From: JAIBDK01 sp965261915
GTDB lineage: Bacteria > Pseudomonadota > Gammaproteobacteria > Arenicellales > Poriferihabitantaceae
Assembly (NCBI GenBank): GCA_965261915.1
Contig: CBDHDW010000013.1
Span: forward strand, 2,294,001 to 2,358,000
Reading direction: 5' to 3'
Length of the DNA: 64,000 bases
Position 1 is the stretch's first letter. Each line of letters opens with the position of its first letter. Positions 17,567 to 27,120 of this stretch are shown here, one piece after another. A program made the position numbers and the translations under genes. The notes under the pieces are model-generated. The model was given only the letters and a program-made list of their open reading frames with translations, searched no databases and had not been told where the DNA came from.

Positions 17567-18574
17567 TCAACACTGCGATGCAACAAATCGATCTAATTCA
17601 TTGAGGTAGGTTTGACGTACTTCAGCAGCCAGGAATGCGGCTTCAAAGCCGTTTGCCATCAACTGGTGAATGGTTTTTTTCTCCAGGCCAAAGCTTTCCT
17701 GAAGGGCAAACAAATTTTCGTTCATATAGCCACCAAAATAGGCCGGGTCATCCGAGTTCACCGTGACACAAAGACCGTGATTGAGCAGTCGTATGAGGTT
17801 GTGGTCCGACATATCTTCGTAGACTTTCAACGCCGTATTGGAAAGCGGACATACGGTAAGCGGTATACGCTCTTTGGCTAAACGCGCAACCAGCGCACGG
17901 TCTTCTTCACAACGTACGCCGTGATCAATACGAGAAACTTTCAATTCATCCAGCGCTCCCCAGATATAACCCGGAGGGCCTTCTTCCCCTGCGTGGGCAA
18001 CGGTGCGCAGCCCAAGACTGAGTGCTTTGTCGAAGGCGTTAACAAACTTTTCGGGCGGGTGTCCCTGCTCTGACGAGTCGAGTCCCACAGCAATGATTTT
18101 GTCCAAATGGGGTTCTGCCATTTTTAATGTCTGTAAGGCCGCAGCTTCGTCGAGATGACGCAGAAAACACATGATTAGCCCTGTGGTAATTTCAAACTTT
18201 GATTCAGCATCCTTTAAAGCGTGATAGATGCCGTTCACAACAACATCAAATGCAATGCCGCGATCAGTATGCGTTTGCGGGTCGAAAAATATTTCTGTAT
18301 GCCGAATGTTTTGCTCGCGGCATTTCTCGAGATACGCCCAGGTCATGTCGTAAAAGTCCTGTTCGTGCAGCAATACGTTTGCCCCTTGATAGTAGATATC
18401 GAGAAAGGTCTGCAAATCGGTAAATTGATATGCTTCGCGAACGGCTTCGACTGATTCAAAAGGCAAGGCGATTTTATTCCGCTGGGCCAGCGCAAACATC
18501 AATTCGGGTTCCAGTGTGCCTTCAATGTGTAGATGCAACTCAGCTTTTGGGATATTTTCGATAAATGATTTCAT
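17567..18574 (-). CDS. Adenine deaminase (adenosine-deaminase superfamily, type 2)
   Basis: 335 residues. Zinc ligands are in HLHIEGTLEPE at the N-terminus, the HAGEEGPPGYIWGAL loop, and NSDDPAYFGGYM with the last Asp. The combination HIEGTLEPELMFALAQRN and DLQTFLDIYYQGANVL is typical of the adenosine-deaminase-like subgroup shown to be adenine deaminases (adenine to hypoxanthine plus ammonia). True adenosine deaminases usually read HLDGSLRP here. It feeds purine salvage; a phosphoribosyltransferase is encoded at 41799. Confidence 0.85.
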   Translation of the reverse strand: MKSFIENIPKAELHLHIEGTLEPELMFALAQRNKIALPFESVEAVREAYQFTDLQTFLDIYYQGANVLLHEQDFYDMTWAYLEKCREQNIRHTEIFFDPQTHTDRGIAFDVVVNGIYHALKDAESKFEITTGLIMCFLRHLDEAAALQTLKMAEPHLDKIIAVGLDSSEQGHPPEKFVNAFDKALSLGLRTVAHAGEEGPPGYIWGALDELKVSRIDHGVRCEEDRALVARLAKERIPLTVCPLSNTALKVYEDMSDHNLIRLLNHGLCVTVNSDDPAYFGGYMNENLFALQESFGLEKKTIHQLMANGFEAAFLAAEVRQTYLNELDRFVASQC

Positions 18575-18688
18575 CGTTTGAGTCTAACCGATTTCTTCAT
18601 ATTTGGCCGGAAACGCACTCGAATTTGATTCGCTCAAGAGGGCTAAAGCAGTTAGAATTGTCCCCTGAAAATCTAAATCTAAAGGGTT

Positions 18689-19609
18689 ATGAATTCTGAA
18701 TTTTCCTTGCGTACCCGAAAACAGGGCGGCGGAACCCCCGAGCTCAACGGCTGGGGGGCGGATTGCGACTACGGCGTGTTAAAAGATATATTGCTTGGCC
18801 CGGCGGATCACTACTGTTGGCGGCAAACCAGCTCGGTTTCGAAAAAAAGCATACGAAGAAATTATGTGTTTGATGCTGAAGTTGCACAAAAGCAACACGC
18901 TGAAATGGTTGCGGTTTATGCGTCAGCTGGCGTAACCGTACATTTGCACGAGCCAGATCCCGCATTGCCTTATCAGATATTCGCCAGAGACTCATCAGTG
19001 ATGACTCCATACGGCGCGATCATCACCAATATGGCGAACTGGTGGCGTCGAGGCGAAAACTTCCGCGCTATTGAAACCTACCAACGTCTGGGAATCCCAA
19101 TTTATGATTATGTTACCGCAGGGACTTTCGAAGGCGGCGATTTCAACGTCATCGAGCCGGGTACTGTTCTCATCGGCTGGGAAGGATACGAAGGCAGAAG
19201 TCAGGAAGAATCTGCAGTGCAGTTAAAAAGCTGGTTCGAGGACGAGGGCTGGGAGGTTATGCTCACTGACATCGATCCATTTTACGTACATATTGATCTT
19301 ATGGTTGTCATGCTCGCGCCAAAGCTTGCGGCAGTCTGTCTGGAGTCTACAGACCCGGATGTTGTTGATTGGTTAAAATCCAAAAGTATCGAAATTATTT
19401 CGGTTCCCTTTCAGGACACACTGGATCTTGGCTGTAACGTCGTTGCTTTGGGAAATGATCGAATTCTGCTGCCCGAAAAAAGTAAAGTCTTAAAAGAAAA
19501 AGCGAAAGCGCACGGTCTTGAAATCTACGATCCCGATGTTTCAATGATTACACCGGGCGGCGGCGGTGTGCATTGTATGTGTCAGGCGCTGAGAAGAGAG
19601 CCTGGTTAG
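18689..19609 (+). CDS. Arginine-deiminase/amidinotransferase-family hydrolase
   Basis: 306 residues with the pentein fold signature of guanidine-modifying enzymes. The catalytic acid is in ARDSSVMTPYG or EGGDFNVI, the catalytic His is in FYVHIDLMV, and the nucleophilic Cys is near the end in GGGVHCMCQ. Relatives hydrolyse arginine, dimethylarginine or related guanidines to citrulline-type products. It is shorter than classical ArcA (about 400) and nearer to the dimethylargininase/agmatine deiminase size. It is monocistronic. The substrate is not determined. Confidence 0.82.
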   Translation: MNSEFSLRTRKQGGGTPELNGWGADCDYGVLKDILLGPADHYCWRQTSSVSKKSIRRNYVFDAEVAQKQHAEMVAVYASAGVTVHLHEPDPALPYQIFARDSSVMTPYGAIITNMANWWRRGENFRAIETYQRLGIPIYDYVTAGTFEGGDFNVIEPGTVLIGWEGYEGRSQEESAVQLKSWFEDEGWEVMLTDIDPFYVHIDLMVVMLAPKLAAVCLESTDPDVVDWLKSKSIEIISVPFQDTLDLGCNVVALGNDRILLPEKSKVLKEKAKAHGLEIYDPDVSMITPGGGGVHCMCQALRREPG

Positions 19610-19884
19610 GAAGGGTTGCCGCGACGTTGCGCCTCGACCGTTTGTCCACTATTTCTTTTTCGAGGAAGAAAAAACACCCATATCAATAGTGTGCGAGGAA
19701 TCGAACTGAAGTCAGTATCGAACCCTTTTTCAACTCGAATTTCTTCTTTTCCGACCCTGACAACAAAATCTCGTGTCAGAGTCCGGCGACCCTCTTTTTC
19801 TTCTCGTATGGTTTGTAAGGTTTGACCCACGACCGTTGAGGGTCGGTTTCGAATCTCATGTTTAAAGCTATAATTTGTGCTCAT
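19606..19884 (-). pseudogene. DUF1353-like protein, probably C-terminally truncated
   Basis: 92 residues. The middle part, FVVRVGKEEIRVEKGFDTDFSSIPRTL, resembles DUF1353 proteins, which share a GFxTDFASxPR motif and often occur in phages. After this motif the family normally continues for 60-80 residues with a conserved His-Asp element. Here it ends in an unrelated basic tail overlapping the convergent gene by four bases. It is probably a truncated remnant, though a short functional version cannot be excluded. Confidence 0.45.
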
Positions 19885-19969
19885 ATTATATTATCCTTTC
19901 GATTGGGTGCTGCAAGTGCCTCACGCATCCTGGGCAACTAATTGGGCAATTACTACCCTCAATTGTTTT

Positions 19970-20935
19970 CTATGCTGTTAGTGTTAAGCGGTTATTCTCG
20001 AGTCGTTTGCGCGTGGATACGGCATGCCGATCAACATCTCCACACAGGGTTTCATATAGATCTTTTGCGAAAACCGAATTGCCGATATGCCAGGAGTGTT
20101 CCCAGCTGCCACTGAACTTTGAATTCGATTCTTTCAGAGTTGAAAAATAATCTGAGCAATCGACGTTCACTGCTTTGTCGCTTGCTTCGTCAGGCAAGCC
20201 AATTCTCCCCACTCGCGGCGCTACGCCGAAACGTTTCACATTGGATAACTTCAGCGCTTTGTCAAAGCGACTCGAGTAGTTTGTCAAACGCATACAATGG
20301 CGATAAATCGAACTCGATTTACAATCCGATTCGGCCATGGATTTTGCCGAAACATCGGCGCCAATCAATGCGATTTGACTTACCGTCCAGTTAAAGTTTG
20401 CAATCGCAGGGCGATCGTCAGCATCATCAAACGCTTCCCGAATCACATACGCACCGGTGGAATGCGCCAACAGGTGAACATTAATCTCACAACCCATCGT
20501 CTGGCGTTTACAGAATCTCACAATCCCATCCTTGACGAGTTGTAATGCGGTAGTTTTCGCGTCGCTGCGATCTTCCAGATAGTTTAGCGGCGAGGCAGCA
20601 CTTGGCCAATCAAATGAAATCACCGTGCCTTTATACCCCTGCTTGGCAAGGTCGGTCTTAAGGCGGCGGTGACGCCACATGATTGCTTTGGCATCATTGT
20701 TGTAACCGTGAATAAAAATCACTATATCGCCAACAGGGTGGTTCGTTCCCGCATCTGCCCCGGGTAACGCATCTTCCATCACCTTCTTTTCCCAATCACG
20801 AACGGATTTCATCTGGTGACCTGGTTTGGGCAACTGGTTTCCCGGAACCGATAAAAATCGAGAGGGTCCAGGCTCGTTTCCAAATGTGTTGTTTTTTAAA
20901 CTCGCGTTTCGAGTTGAAATTATATAGTCTGGCAT
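19970..20935 (-). CDS. Alpha/beta hydrolase, DUF900-like
   Basis: 321 residues. DIVIFIHGYNNDAKAIMWR forms the oxyanion-hole strand, FDWPSAASPLNYLED follows, and HLLAHSTGAYVIREAF holds the nucleophile elbow as A-H-S-T-G. These are the marks of DUF900-type serine hydrolases. A general Asp and the last His (WEHSWHIGN) are present near the C-terminus. No signal peptide is visible. It is flanked by phage-like and remnant genes at the start of the second accessory region. The substrate is unknown. Confidence 0.75.
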   Translation of the reverse strand: MPDYIISTRNASLKNNTFGNEPGPSRFLSVPGNQLPKPGHQMKSVRDWEKKVMEDALPGADAGTNHPVGDIVIFIHGYNNDAKAIMWRHRRLKTDLAKQGYKGTVISFDWPSAASPLNYLEDRSDAKTTALQLVKDGIVRFCKRQTMGCEINVHLLAHSTGAYVIREAFDDADDRPAIANFNWTVSQIALIGADVSAKSMAESDCKSSSIYRHCMRLTNYSSRFDKALKLSNVKRFGVAPRVGRIGLPDEASDKAVNVDCSDYFSTLKESNSKFSGSWEHSWHIGNSVFAKDLYETLCGDVDRHAVSTRKRLENNRLTLTA

Positions 20936-21059
20936 ATTTTACTCCTTGGGATAATTAAAACCAGATAGCTGGTGTTCTCTCGAACAACTTGTTTTCTGGG
21001 CTTCATTATAAGTTAGTGTAGTATAAGCAAGCGTTTGTTGTATTCTCAATTTAGATTTT

Positions 21060-21263
21060 CTAACAAAAAAGTTGATCAGAAATCAATGATTTAAACTTGT
21101 TAATATCCGGAACCACTATGCCTCCTGATTGTTTGAATATGTAGCCCTTTCGACTTAGAAAGCTGATTTCTTTAGTAACAGCCTCTCGGTGGGTCGATAC
21201 TCTGCTCGCAATTTCTTCATGGGTTGGCATATCCACAATGGTTACGCAGTTGGTATTGTGCAA
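21060..21263 (-). pseudogene. Crp/Fnr-type regulator, HTH-domain fragment
   Basis: 67 residues, of which MPTHEEIASRVSTHREAVTKEISFL is the recognition-helix region of Crp/Fnr regulators. The cyclic-nucleotide-type sensor domain (about 150 residues) is missing, and a stop codon lies directly upstream. It is probably a relic of a truncated regulator gene. Confidence 0.55.
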
Positions 21264-21367
21264 GGTTCACATGTCAAGTTGATCAGGGCTTGCATAGCGT
21301 ATGGAAGGGCTACTGCTTGACCATGCCTGAGGCCGTGTGACGTGTCTTTATTTTCCAAAAATCACCG

Positions 21368-21547
21368 TTATACTACCCTCACCCCAAACCCCGTCGTTGT
21401 TTGCGTATTCCGGAGTATCTGGCCATCCATTCCGACGATATCCGGCCACCTGTAGCCTGCCGCGCGGTCCTTGTCATCAATGATGGCGCGAAACAACACG
21501 TCATGGGGCGGTTTCACCAGCGGTTTGTGTTTCCCAGTCTCAGTCAT
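21368..21547 (-). pseudogene. Rpn-family recombination-promoting nuclease, N-terminal fragment
   Basis: From ATG 21547 (preceded by gaaagg) the frame reads MTETGKHKPLVKPPHDVLFR and ends after 59 codons. The PHDxLFRxxxxDxxxA start is characteristic of the Rpn/transposase_31 family of PD-(D/E)XK nucleases (about 300 residues). The nuclease core is missing, so this is an N-terminal remnant next to the restriction-modification operon. Confidence 0.5.
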
Positions 21548-21678
21548 TCGTCGGCCTTTCCTGCGCGCGCCGCGGCGCATATAATGTTCTTTCTAGCAGA
21601 GACCGCCGGCACCCACAACAAGGAGAGTACCGCAAACATACTTAAGGCGAGGGATTTAACCCACCCTGGTTACAGATA

Positions 21679-24600
21679 TTAAATTTGCCCACCAACCCCT
21701 TTAAATTTCTCAACAAACGCCGCGATTTTTTGAAAAACACGCTGTTTTTTCGTCAAATACCGTGGGTTTAGCGGGCTCATTTTGGGCAATATCGCATTCA
21801 GCTCTGCGCCATTGTCACTGGCAAATTCGCGTTTGATCGATATGGATATATAACGCTTTGCCGCTTCGGCATTCAGATTTTCAGCGTTAATCAGTTCCTC
21901 CGCTTCGCGCCGTTGCTCTGCTTGGGCGAAGGTGAAAAAGGCTTCAATCACACTGGCCTTATCGCCAAGTTCATCGAGATCGGTTTGATTGATAAAATCC
22001 ACCAACAGGCTTTCTTTGGCGCGGTTGCCAAGGCTGGCGCGAATGACGCGACGCACTTCGTCAACCAGGTCGGCTTTACTCCTGGTTTCTTGCTGTGCTC
22101 AAAGATCAGTTCCAGAATGTAATCCAGATTGATCTCCTGGGATTTCAGCAGCTCAACCTCAAATACCACATCATCCCAATCAATGGTGGAATTTTCTGTT
22201 TCGTTATCTGCCTTCTCTCGGCGCAGCCAGTCGCGAATATCGTTGTAGGTAGAGCGATAATCCTGAATCTTGCGCTCGGCAGGGATGCGGATGGTTTGCA
22301 GCACTGCCAGGTCTTCATCATTCAAATAATGTTCGGCTTTAAACGCTTCAACCGCTTCAGCGTCACTCATGTCAACGTTTTGCAGGGCTTTCAGGCTGGC
22401 AAATTCATCGTAATTTTGCAGTACATTTTCCACTCGCAAGTATTCGCCAAACAGCGTGGCAAAGACTTTCTTGTCAGCCTCTTTTTCAATGGCGGAAGGG
22501 TCGGGAAAGCGCTGTTCCAACTCGCTCACCACGTCCATGAAACCGCGCCTTGCTTCGCCGGTGATCACATCGGTAAAGCCATCCATGTATTCCCTATAGC
22601 TTTTTTCCAGCACCACATTTTTAGTGTTTTTATTGCCAAATAAGGTAATGGCATCGACGGTAGCCTCCTCCAAATCACGGAAAGTAACGATATTACCAAA
22701 GGTTTTGGTCGCATCATAAATGCGGTTGGTGCGGGAGAAGGCCTGCACCAAACCGTGGTAACGCAGGTTTTTATCCACAAACAGGGTGTTGAGCGAGGGG
22801 GCATTAAAGCCAGTAAGAAACATGCCCACCACAATCAGTAAATCAACCGTTTCCGCTGGCTTAAGTTTAACGCCGTTACTGTCTTCACCCTTCACCCTTT
22901 TCGCGAGATCACGGTAGTAATTTTCGAACCCCTTGCTGTCCAGGCTGAAGCTGGTTTTAAAGTAAGCATTGTAGTCGCCAATGGCAGCGCTTAAAAATTC
23001 CTTGGCGCTGCTGTTCATGGCCGACACATCAAAACTTTCATCTCGAATATCGCCGACGGCATCCTGCGCTTCATTGGCGGCGAACGAGAAGATAGTGGCG
23101 ATTTTAAGCGACTTTTCGCTATCCACCTGTAATGTATTAAGAGTTTCATAATACAGCTTGGCGGCGTCCACACTGCTCACGGCAAACATGGCATTAAAGC
23201 CTTTGCTGCCGGTTTGCAGGCGATGGGTTTTCTGGCGAAAATTATTCAGGACATACCGGGATATTTCTCGGATACGCTCGGGGTGCAATAAGGCTTGGTT
23301 GTTTTCCGCCGCATTGAGCCTTCCCTCATCCTGCTCGCTTTCAATGGCCTTAAACTGTGGCCGCACATCGTTATAATCTACCTTAAACTTGAGCACTTTT
23401 TCATCGCGAATGGCATCAGTAATCACATAAGAATGCAGCTCACGGCCAAACACGCTGGCGGTGGTGTCTGCGCCGAGGGCATTTTCCGGAAAAATGGGCG
23501 TGCCGGTAAAGCCGAATTGACAGAATTTTTTAAACTTCTTCTTCAAGTTCTTCTGCGCCTCACCAAACTGGCTGCGGTGGCATTCATCAAAAATAAACAC
23601 CACCTGCTGGTTATAAACCGCCAGGCCGCTTTCGCTTTTCATCAGGTTGTTGAGCTTCTGGATGGTGGTGACGATGATCTTGTTATCATCTTTTCCCAGA
23701 TTACACTTAAGCCCAGCCGTGCTATCCGAGCCATTCACACTATCGGGAGAAAAACGCTGATATTCCTTCATGGTCTGGTAGTCGAGGTCTTTTCTGTCGA
23801 CGACAAAAAACACCTTGTCGATAAAATCCAGTTCGGTAACCAGGCGCGCCGCTTTGAAACTGGTCAGCGTTTTACCAGAGCCGGTGGTGTGCCAGATAAA
23901 CCCACCGCTTTCGGGTTTGCTCCAGTTTTTGGCTTCAAAAGAGCTGTTGATCTTCCACAAAATACGCTCGGTGGCAGCAATCTGGTAAGGACGCATCACC
24001 AACAAGGTATCGTTGACATCGAATACCGAATATTGCAACAGCACCTTGAGCAAGGTATGTTTTTGGAAGAAGGTGGCGGTGAAGTCTTTTAGGTCTTTAA
24101 TCAGACTGTTATCGGCCCTCGCCCAATGCATGGTGAAGTCGAAGCTGTTTTTATCGCGCTTCGTGGTATTGGCAAAATAGCGGCTGTCGGTACCGTTTGA
24201 GATCACGAACAGTTGCAGATACTTAAACAATGAGTTGTCGGCATTAAAACTTTCTTTGCTGTAACGGTGTACCTGGTTAAAGGCTTCACGAATAGCAACG
24301 CCACGTTTTTTGAGTTCAATTTGTACCAATGGCAAACCATTGACCAAAACCGTGACATCGTAGCGATTGGCGTGGGTTCCGCTTTGCTCAAATTGCTTGA
24401 TCACCTGTAGTTTATTGCGGGCAATGTTCTTTTTGTCGAGCAGGTAGATGTTCTGGATGCGGCCATCATCAAACACAAAGTCATGAATATAGTCATCGTG
24501 AATTTTGCGGGTTTTATCGATGATGCTGTCGTTGGGTTTATCCAGATAAGTTTCCACAAAACGCCGCCATTCGCCCTCGGTAAACTGCACGTTATTCAAT

Positions 24601-24812
24601 GTTTGCAACTGCACCCGCACATTGGCCAGCATCGCCTTTGGGTTATTCAGGCCAAGCGGGTATTCATAGCCCTGGTTGACCAAATCCTGAATTAGTTCAC
24701 GCTCTAAATCACCTTCGCTCTGATAGCCTTCAGCAACCTGCCATTCCCTGGTGTATTTCTCTAGGATGATAAAGTTATTCGATTCTGCAATCGGTTTAGT
24801 GTAATCAACCAT
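21679..24812 (-). pseudogene. hsdR: Type I restriction enzyme R subunit HsdR, single-base frameshift near 22080
   Basis: Together the two frames encode about 1040 residues, normal for HsdR. The N-terminal endonuclease shows D...QIELKKRG (PD-ExK). The translocase has Walker A TTGSGKT (Lys314), DECH box IFDECHRSQF, GFTGTPIF and QAFSRTNRIYD. The main frame runs to HSKKPGVKPTW and then leaves homology. The next frame (21679-22056) gives the expected VRRVIRASLGNRAKESLLVDFI and C-terminal helices that dock on HsdM. Adding one A in the AAAC run near 22080-22085 would join the frames as SKKTRSKADLVDEV. The start ATG at 24812 is preferred over 24839. Restriction may be lost, or the shift may be a sequencing error. 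Confidence 0.85.
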
Positions 24813-25290
24813 TTTGTTCTTCCTGCGGCCAAAAACCATAGTTGTTAACTAAATGATCCAGCAAAAACTTTACTGTTTGCTGCTCTGGCGGTGATGGCTC
24901 GGCAACCGCCTTGCTCGATAGGGTGCTGTGACTGGTGAACTGAATAATACGGTTTAAACAGGTCTGTTTATCATCGGGTAAAAGTTCCGACCATTTCGGA
25001 TACCCCAGAAAATTGGCGGTTTTTTCATACAGGTTACGCAGCAACGTAAAGTGATATTTTTGTATTTTATTTTCAGAGATTGCCTTCTCTAGAGTTTGCT
25101 TTAGATGCAGATGATAGGAAAAACTTTTGTTGGAATCGCCGTCCTTTAGATGCAAAGCAAACGAACCGTTCTCAAAACGCTCTTCCCGTGAAAGGCGCGT
25201 TTTGCCGGTGCCGTTGAAGGCATAGATCCGTTGCGCTTTTTTATCGGTGCCTTTTAACGTTTCAGCTATTTCCGTCAGTGTCTTGTTCAT
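24805..25290 (-). CDS. Internally deleted AAA ATPase in type I RM operon
   Basis: 161 residues. The first 45 match the start of the AAA-type ATPases often encoded in type I RM loci: TEIAETLKGTDKKAQRIYAF followed by Walker A NGTGKTRLS. The rest matches only the C-terminal part of such proteins: NKIQKYHFTLLRNLYEKTANFLG, and a final helix ending NNYGFW. Several hundred residues with Walker B and the coiled coil are missing in frame, so ATP hydrolysis is unlikely. It lies between hsdS and hsdR, overlapping the latter's start. It is either decayed or a retained mini-protein. Confidence 0.6.
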   Translation of the reverse strand: MNKTLTEIAETLKGTDKKAQRIYAFNGTGKTRLSREERFENGSFALHLKDGDSNKSFSYHLHLKQTLEKAISENKIQKYHFTLLRNLYEKTANFLGYPKWSELLPDDKQTCLNRIIQFTSHSTLSSKAVAEPSPPEQQTVKFLLDHLVNNYGFWPQEEQNG

Positions 25291-25291
25291 C

Positions 25292-26512
25292 TTATGCCGC
25301 CGCCTCTTCTGGCTTAGGGAAGTTCAACAGCAAGTCACGGTAATACGCATATTGCTGTTGCCGCAGCGCGATTTCACGCGGCAGGCCTTCGCTGATGGAG
25401 TTGGTCAGGGTGTCGAATTTGTCAAGGATGGAGACAATGCGGGCTTGTTCAGCCAAAGTGGGGAACGGAAAAAGCATATTTTCGAATGTGGCAAGCTTGA
25501 TGTTGCTTTGGGCGCTGCCTGTGCTTTGGGCTTCCAGTTTCGACTTCATCGATGACAACAGATACTCAACATAGTGGGAATTTGACTTCTCAGGGTCTTC
25601 CACAAAGCCGATAACGCTGTCAGGAAAGCAAGCTTCAAAACCGAGAATGGCCGTTTCAGCAATGTTCGCTGCTATCGTTATGCACAGCGTACCTTTCGGC
25701 CAAAGTTTACTCTGCTTCAAACCAAATTCACTGTAGGTCTGCGTGTAGGCCGAAATGACATGGGCCGATTTTCTAATGTCACCGGTCTGAATGAAGGGGA
25801 TGTCACCGCCATACAGACTTGGAACGTTACGCGGACGATGTCTGGATTTCCCCCGTCCAAACTCAAGCGCAACCTCCCCCAAAGGCTTCCATTCCACCTC
25901 GCCTTCTTCAAACGTGAGCAGTTGGTCGCGGTAGTGGTTGTATTGTTTTTTGCGGGCTTTAAGCTCGGTGGTCAGCTCGGTGGTCAGCTCGGTGAAAGCG
26001 TCCAGAATGCGGACGATTTCCGCCTGTATCGCCAGCGACTTCTCCGGGTTATCTGGGCATGGGATGGGGATTTGGAATTTATCAGTATCTGGAGTCGCGA
26101 TTTGTGGCATCTGCATTCTACTGCCAAGATTTTGAAAATACGGCTCACTCAATTTTAGGAAGTGGTATGCGTACTTAACATTAATGTTTTCATTTTCCAG
26201 CAAATGGTAAGACCACATTTCATTCTTATGAGAAAACGGTTCTGCATAATACTCAAACTCAATAACACCACGAGATTTGACGATGATTGAGGGCTCCCTG
26301 TTTATGTCTTTTGCAGGTATGTCCGCAAAATCTAAGAATGCTACAGTCTTACCGCCAGCGAAAATCTTCAAAGGTGCGCCTTCTTTGTGTAATTTTTTCA
26401 TCTGACCGGCAGTAATTTTGGTGCCTTTGCTGCGAACAAGCACCTCCCCCAAAGCCTTCCACTCCACCTCCGCCCCATCCAGCAGCTTTTCCAGGAAGTT
26501 CACCTTGCTCAT
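25292..26512 (-). CDS. hsdS: Type I restriction-modification specificity subunit HsdS
   Basis: 406 residues built as two target recognition domains, each opened by a related stretch (VEWKALGEV near 16 and VEWKPLGEV near 208) and closed by a conserved helix (KARKKQYNHYRDQLL and ALRQQQYAYYRDLLL). This cyclic repeat is the standard HsdS design and recognises a bipartite DNA site. The linker contains the repeated tetrapeptide ELTT, coded by a 12-bp tandem repeat. It lies three bases from the fic stop and two bases from the AAA-like gene, all in one operon. It appears intact. Confidence 0.92.
   Translation of the reverse strand: MSKVNFLEKLLDGAEVEWKALGEVLVRSKGTKITAGQMKKLHKEGAPLKIFAGGKTVAFLDFADIPAKDINREPSIIVKSRGVIEFEYYAEPFSHKNEMWSYHLLENENINVKYAYHFLKLSEPYFQNLGSRMQMPQIATPDTDKFQIPIPCPDNPEKSLAIQAEIVRILDAFTELTTELTTELKARKKQYNHYRDQLLTFEEGEVEWKPLGEVALEFGRGKSRHRPRNVPSLYGGDIPFIQTGDIRKSAHVISAYTQTYSEFGLKQSKLWPKGTLCITIAANIAETAILGFEACFPDSVIGFVEDPEKSNSHYVEYLLSSMKSKLEAQSTGSAQSNIKLATFENMLFPFPTLAEQARIVSILDKFDTLTNSISEGLPREIALRQQQYAYYRDLLLNFPKPEEAAA
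25962..25997 (-). repeat. 12-bp tandem repeat in hsdS linker
   Basis: On the plus strand AGCTCGGTGGTC occurs at 25962-25973 and 25974-25985, followed by a partial third copy AGCTCGGTGAAA. It encodes repeats of the tetrapeptide LTTE between the two target recognition domains. In EcoR124I and its variant, a change of 12 bp here alters the spacer length of the recognised site. Confidence 0.85.
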
Positions 26513-26514
26513 AG

Positions 26515-27120
26515 CTAAAGCTCCCCGGTTTTGAATTCGCTATAGCCTTCATAGTAATAGCTCACATCAATACCCTTCATAAACAGGGCGCGGTCGTTGA
26601 TTTGGTCGGTCAGTGCCTGCTTCAGCAACGCTTTAATCTCAATATCTTTCACCACACTGCGCGCCATGGCGGATAGATAATCTGCCTTATCCACCCGATT
26701 CCAATCAATCACCTGTTTAATTTCCTGCTTTAAGATTAAATCCAGCCAGATGCGGGTTGCGCGTCCGTTGCCTTCCCTGAAGGGGTGGGCGATGTTCATC
26801 TCCACATATTTTTCGATAATCTCATCAAAGCTGGCTTGCGGCAGGGTGTCGATATACTCCAGCGATTGCTGTAAATACATCAGCGGCGCAAAACGGAAAT
26901 TGGCCTTAGCGATATTCACCTCGCGGATTTTGCCGGCAAAGTCATAAATATCTTCAAACAAACAGGCATGGATGAAGCAAAGCCCGGCGAATGTGCCGAC
27001 GCCCCCCCTGGTAATATCGCCAGAGTCAAAAAGCTGTTTGGCTTTTTGCTTGCTGATTTTTTCCTCTGCTTTTGCCAGCTCAACCTGATTGCTGATGTTT
27101 AATTTGTTTTCCAATGTCAT
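26515..27120 (-). CDS. Fic-family protein with class III-type inhibitory motif
   Basis: 201 residues. The catalytic Fic loop is complete, HPFREGNGRATR with His112, so AMP or another nucleotide group can in principle be transferred to a target hydroxyl. Near the C-terminus SYYYEG (Ser187 to Gly192) matches the (S/T)xxxE(G/N) inhibitory motif, and its C-terminal position is that of single-domain class III Fic proteins. It is translated from within the operon: its ATG overlaps the hsdM stop by four bases, and hsdS starts three bases on. The target is unknown. A regulator or toxin-like role linked to restriction is inferred from context. Confidence 0.88.
   Translation of the reverse strand: MTLENKLNISNQVELAKAEEKISKQKAKQLFDSGDITRGGVGTFAGLCFIHACLFEDIYDFAGKIREVNIAKANFRFAPLMYLQQSLEYIDTLPQASFDEIIEKYVEMNIAHPFREGNGRATRIWLDLILKQEIKQVIDWNRVDKADYLSAMARSVVKDIEIKALLKQALTDQINDRALFMKGIDVSYYYEGYSEFKTGEL

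Noticed and set aside
23295..24092. 265-codon plus-strand frame
   Set aside because: Antisense to hsdR; a shadow of its codon usage.
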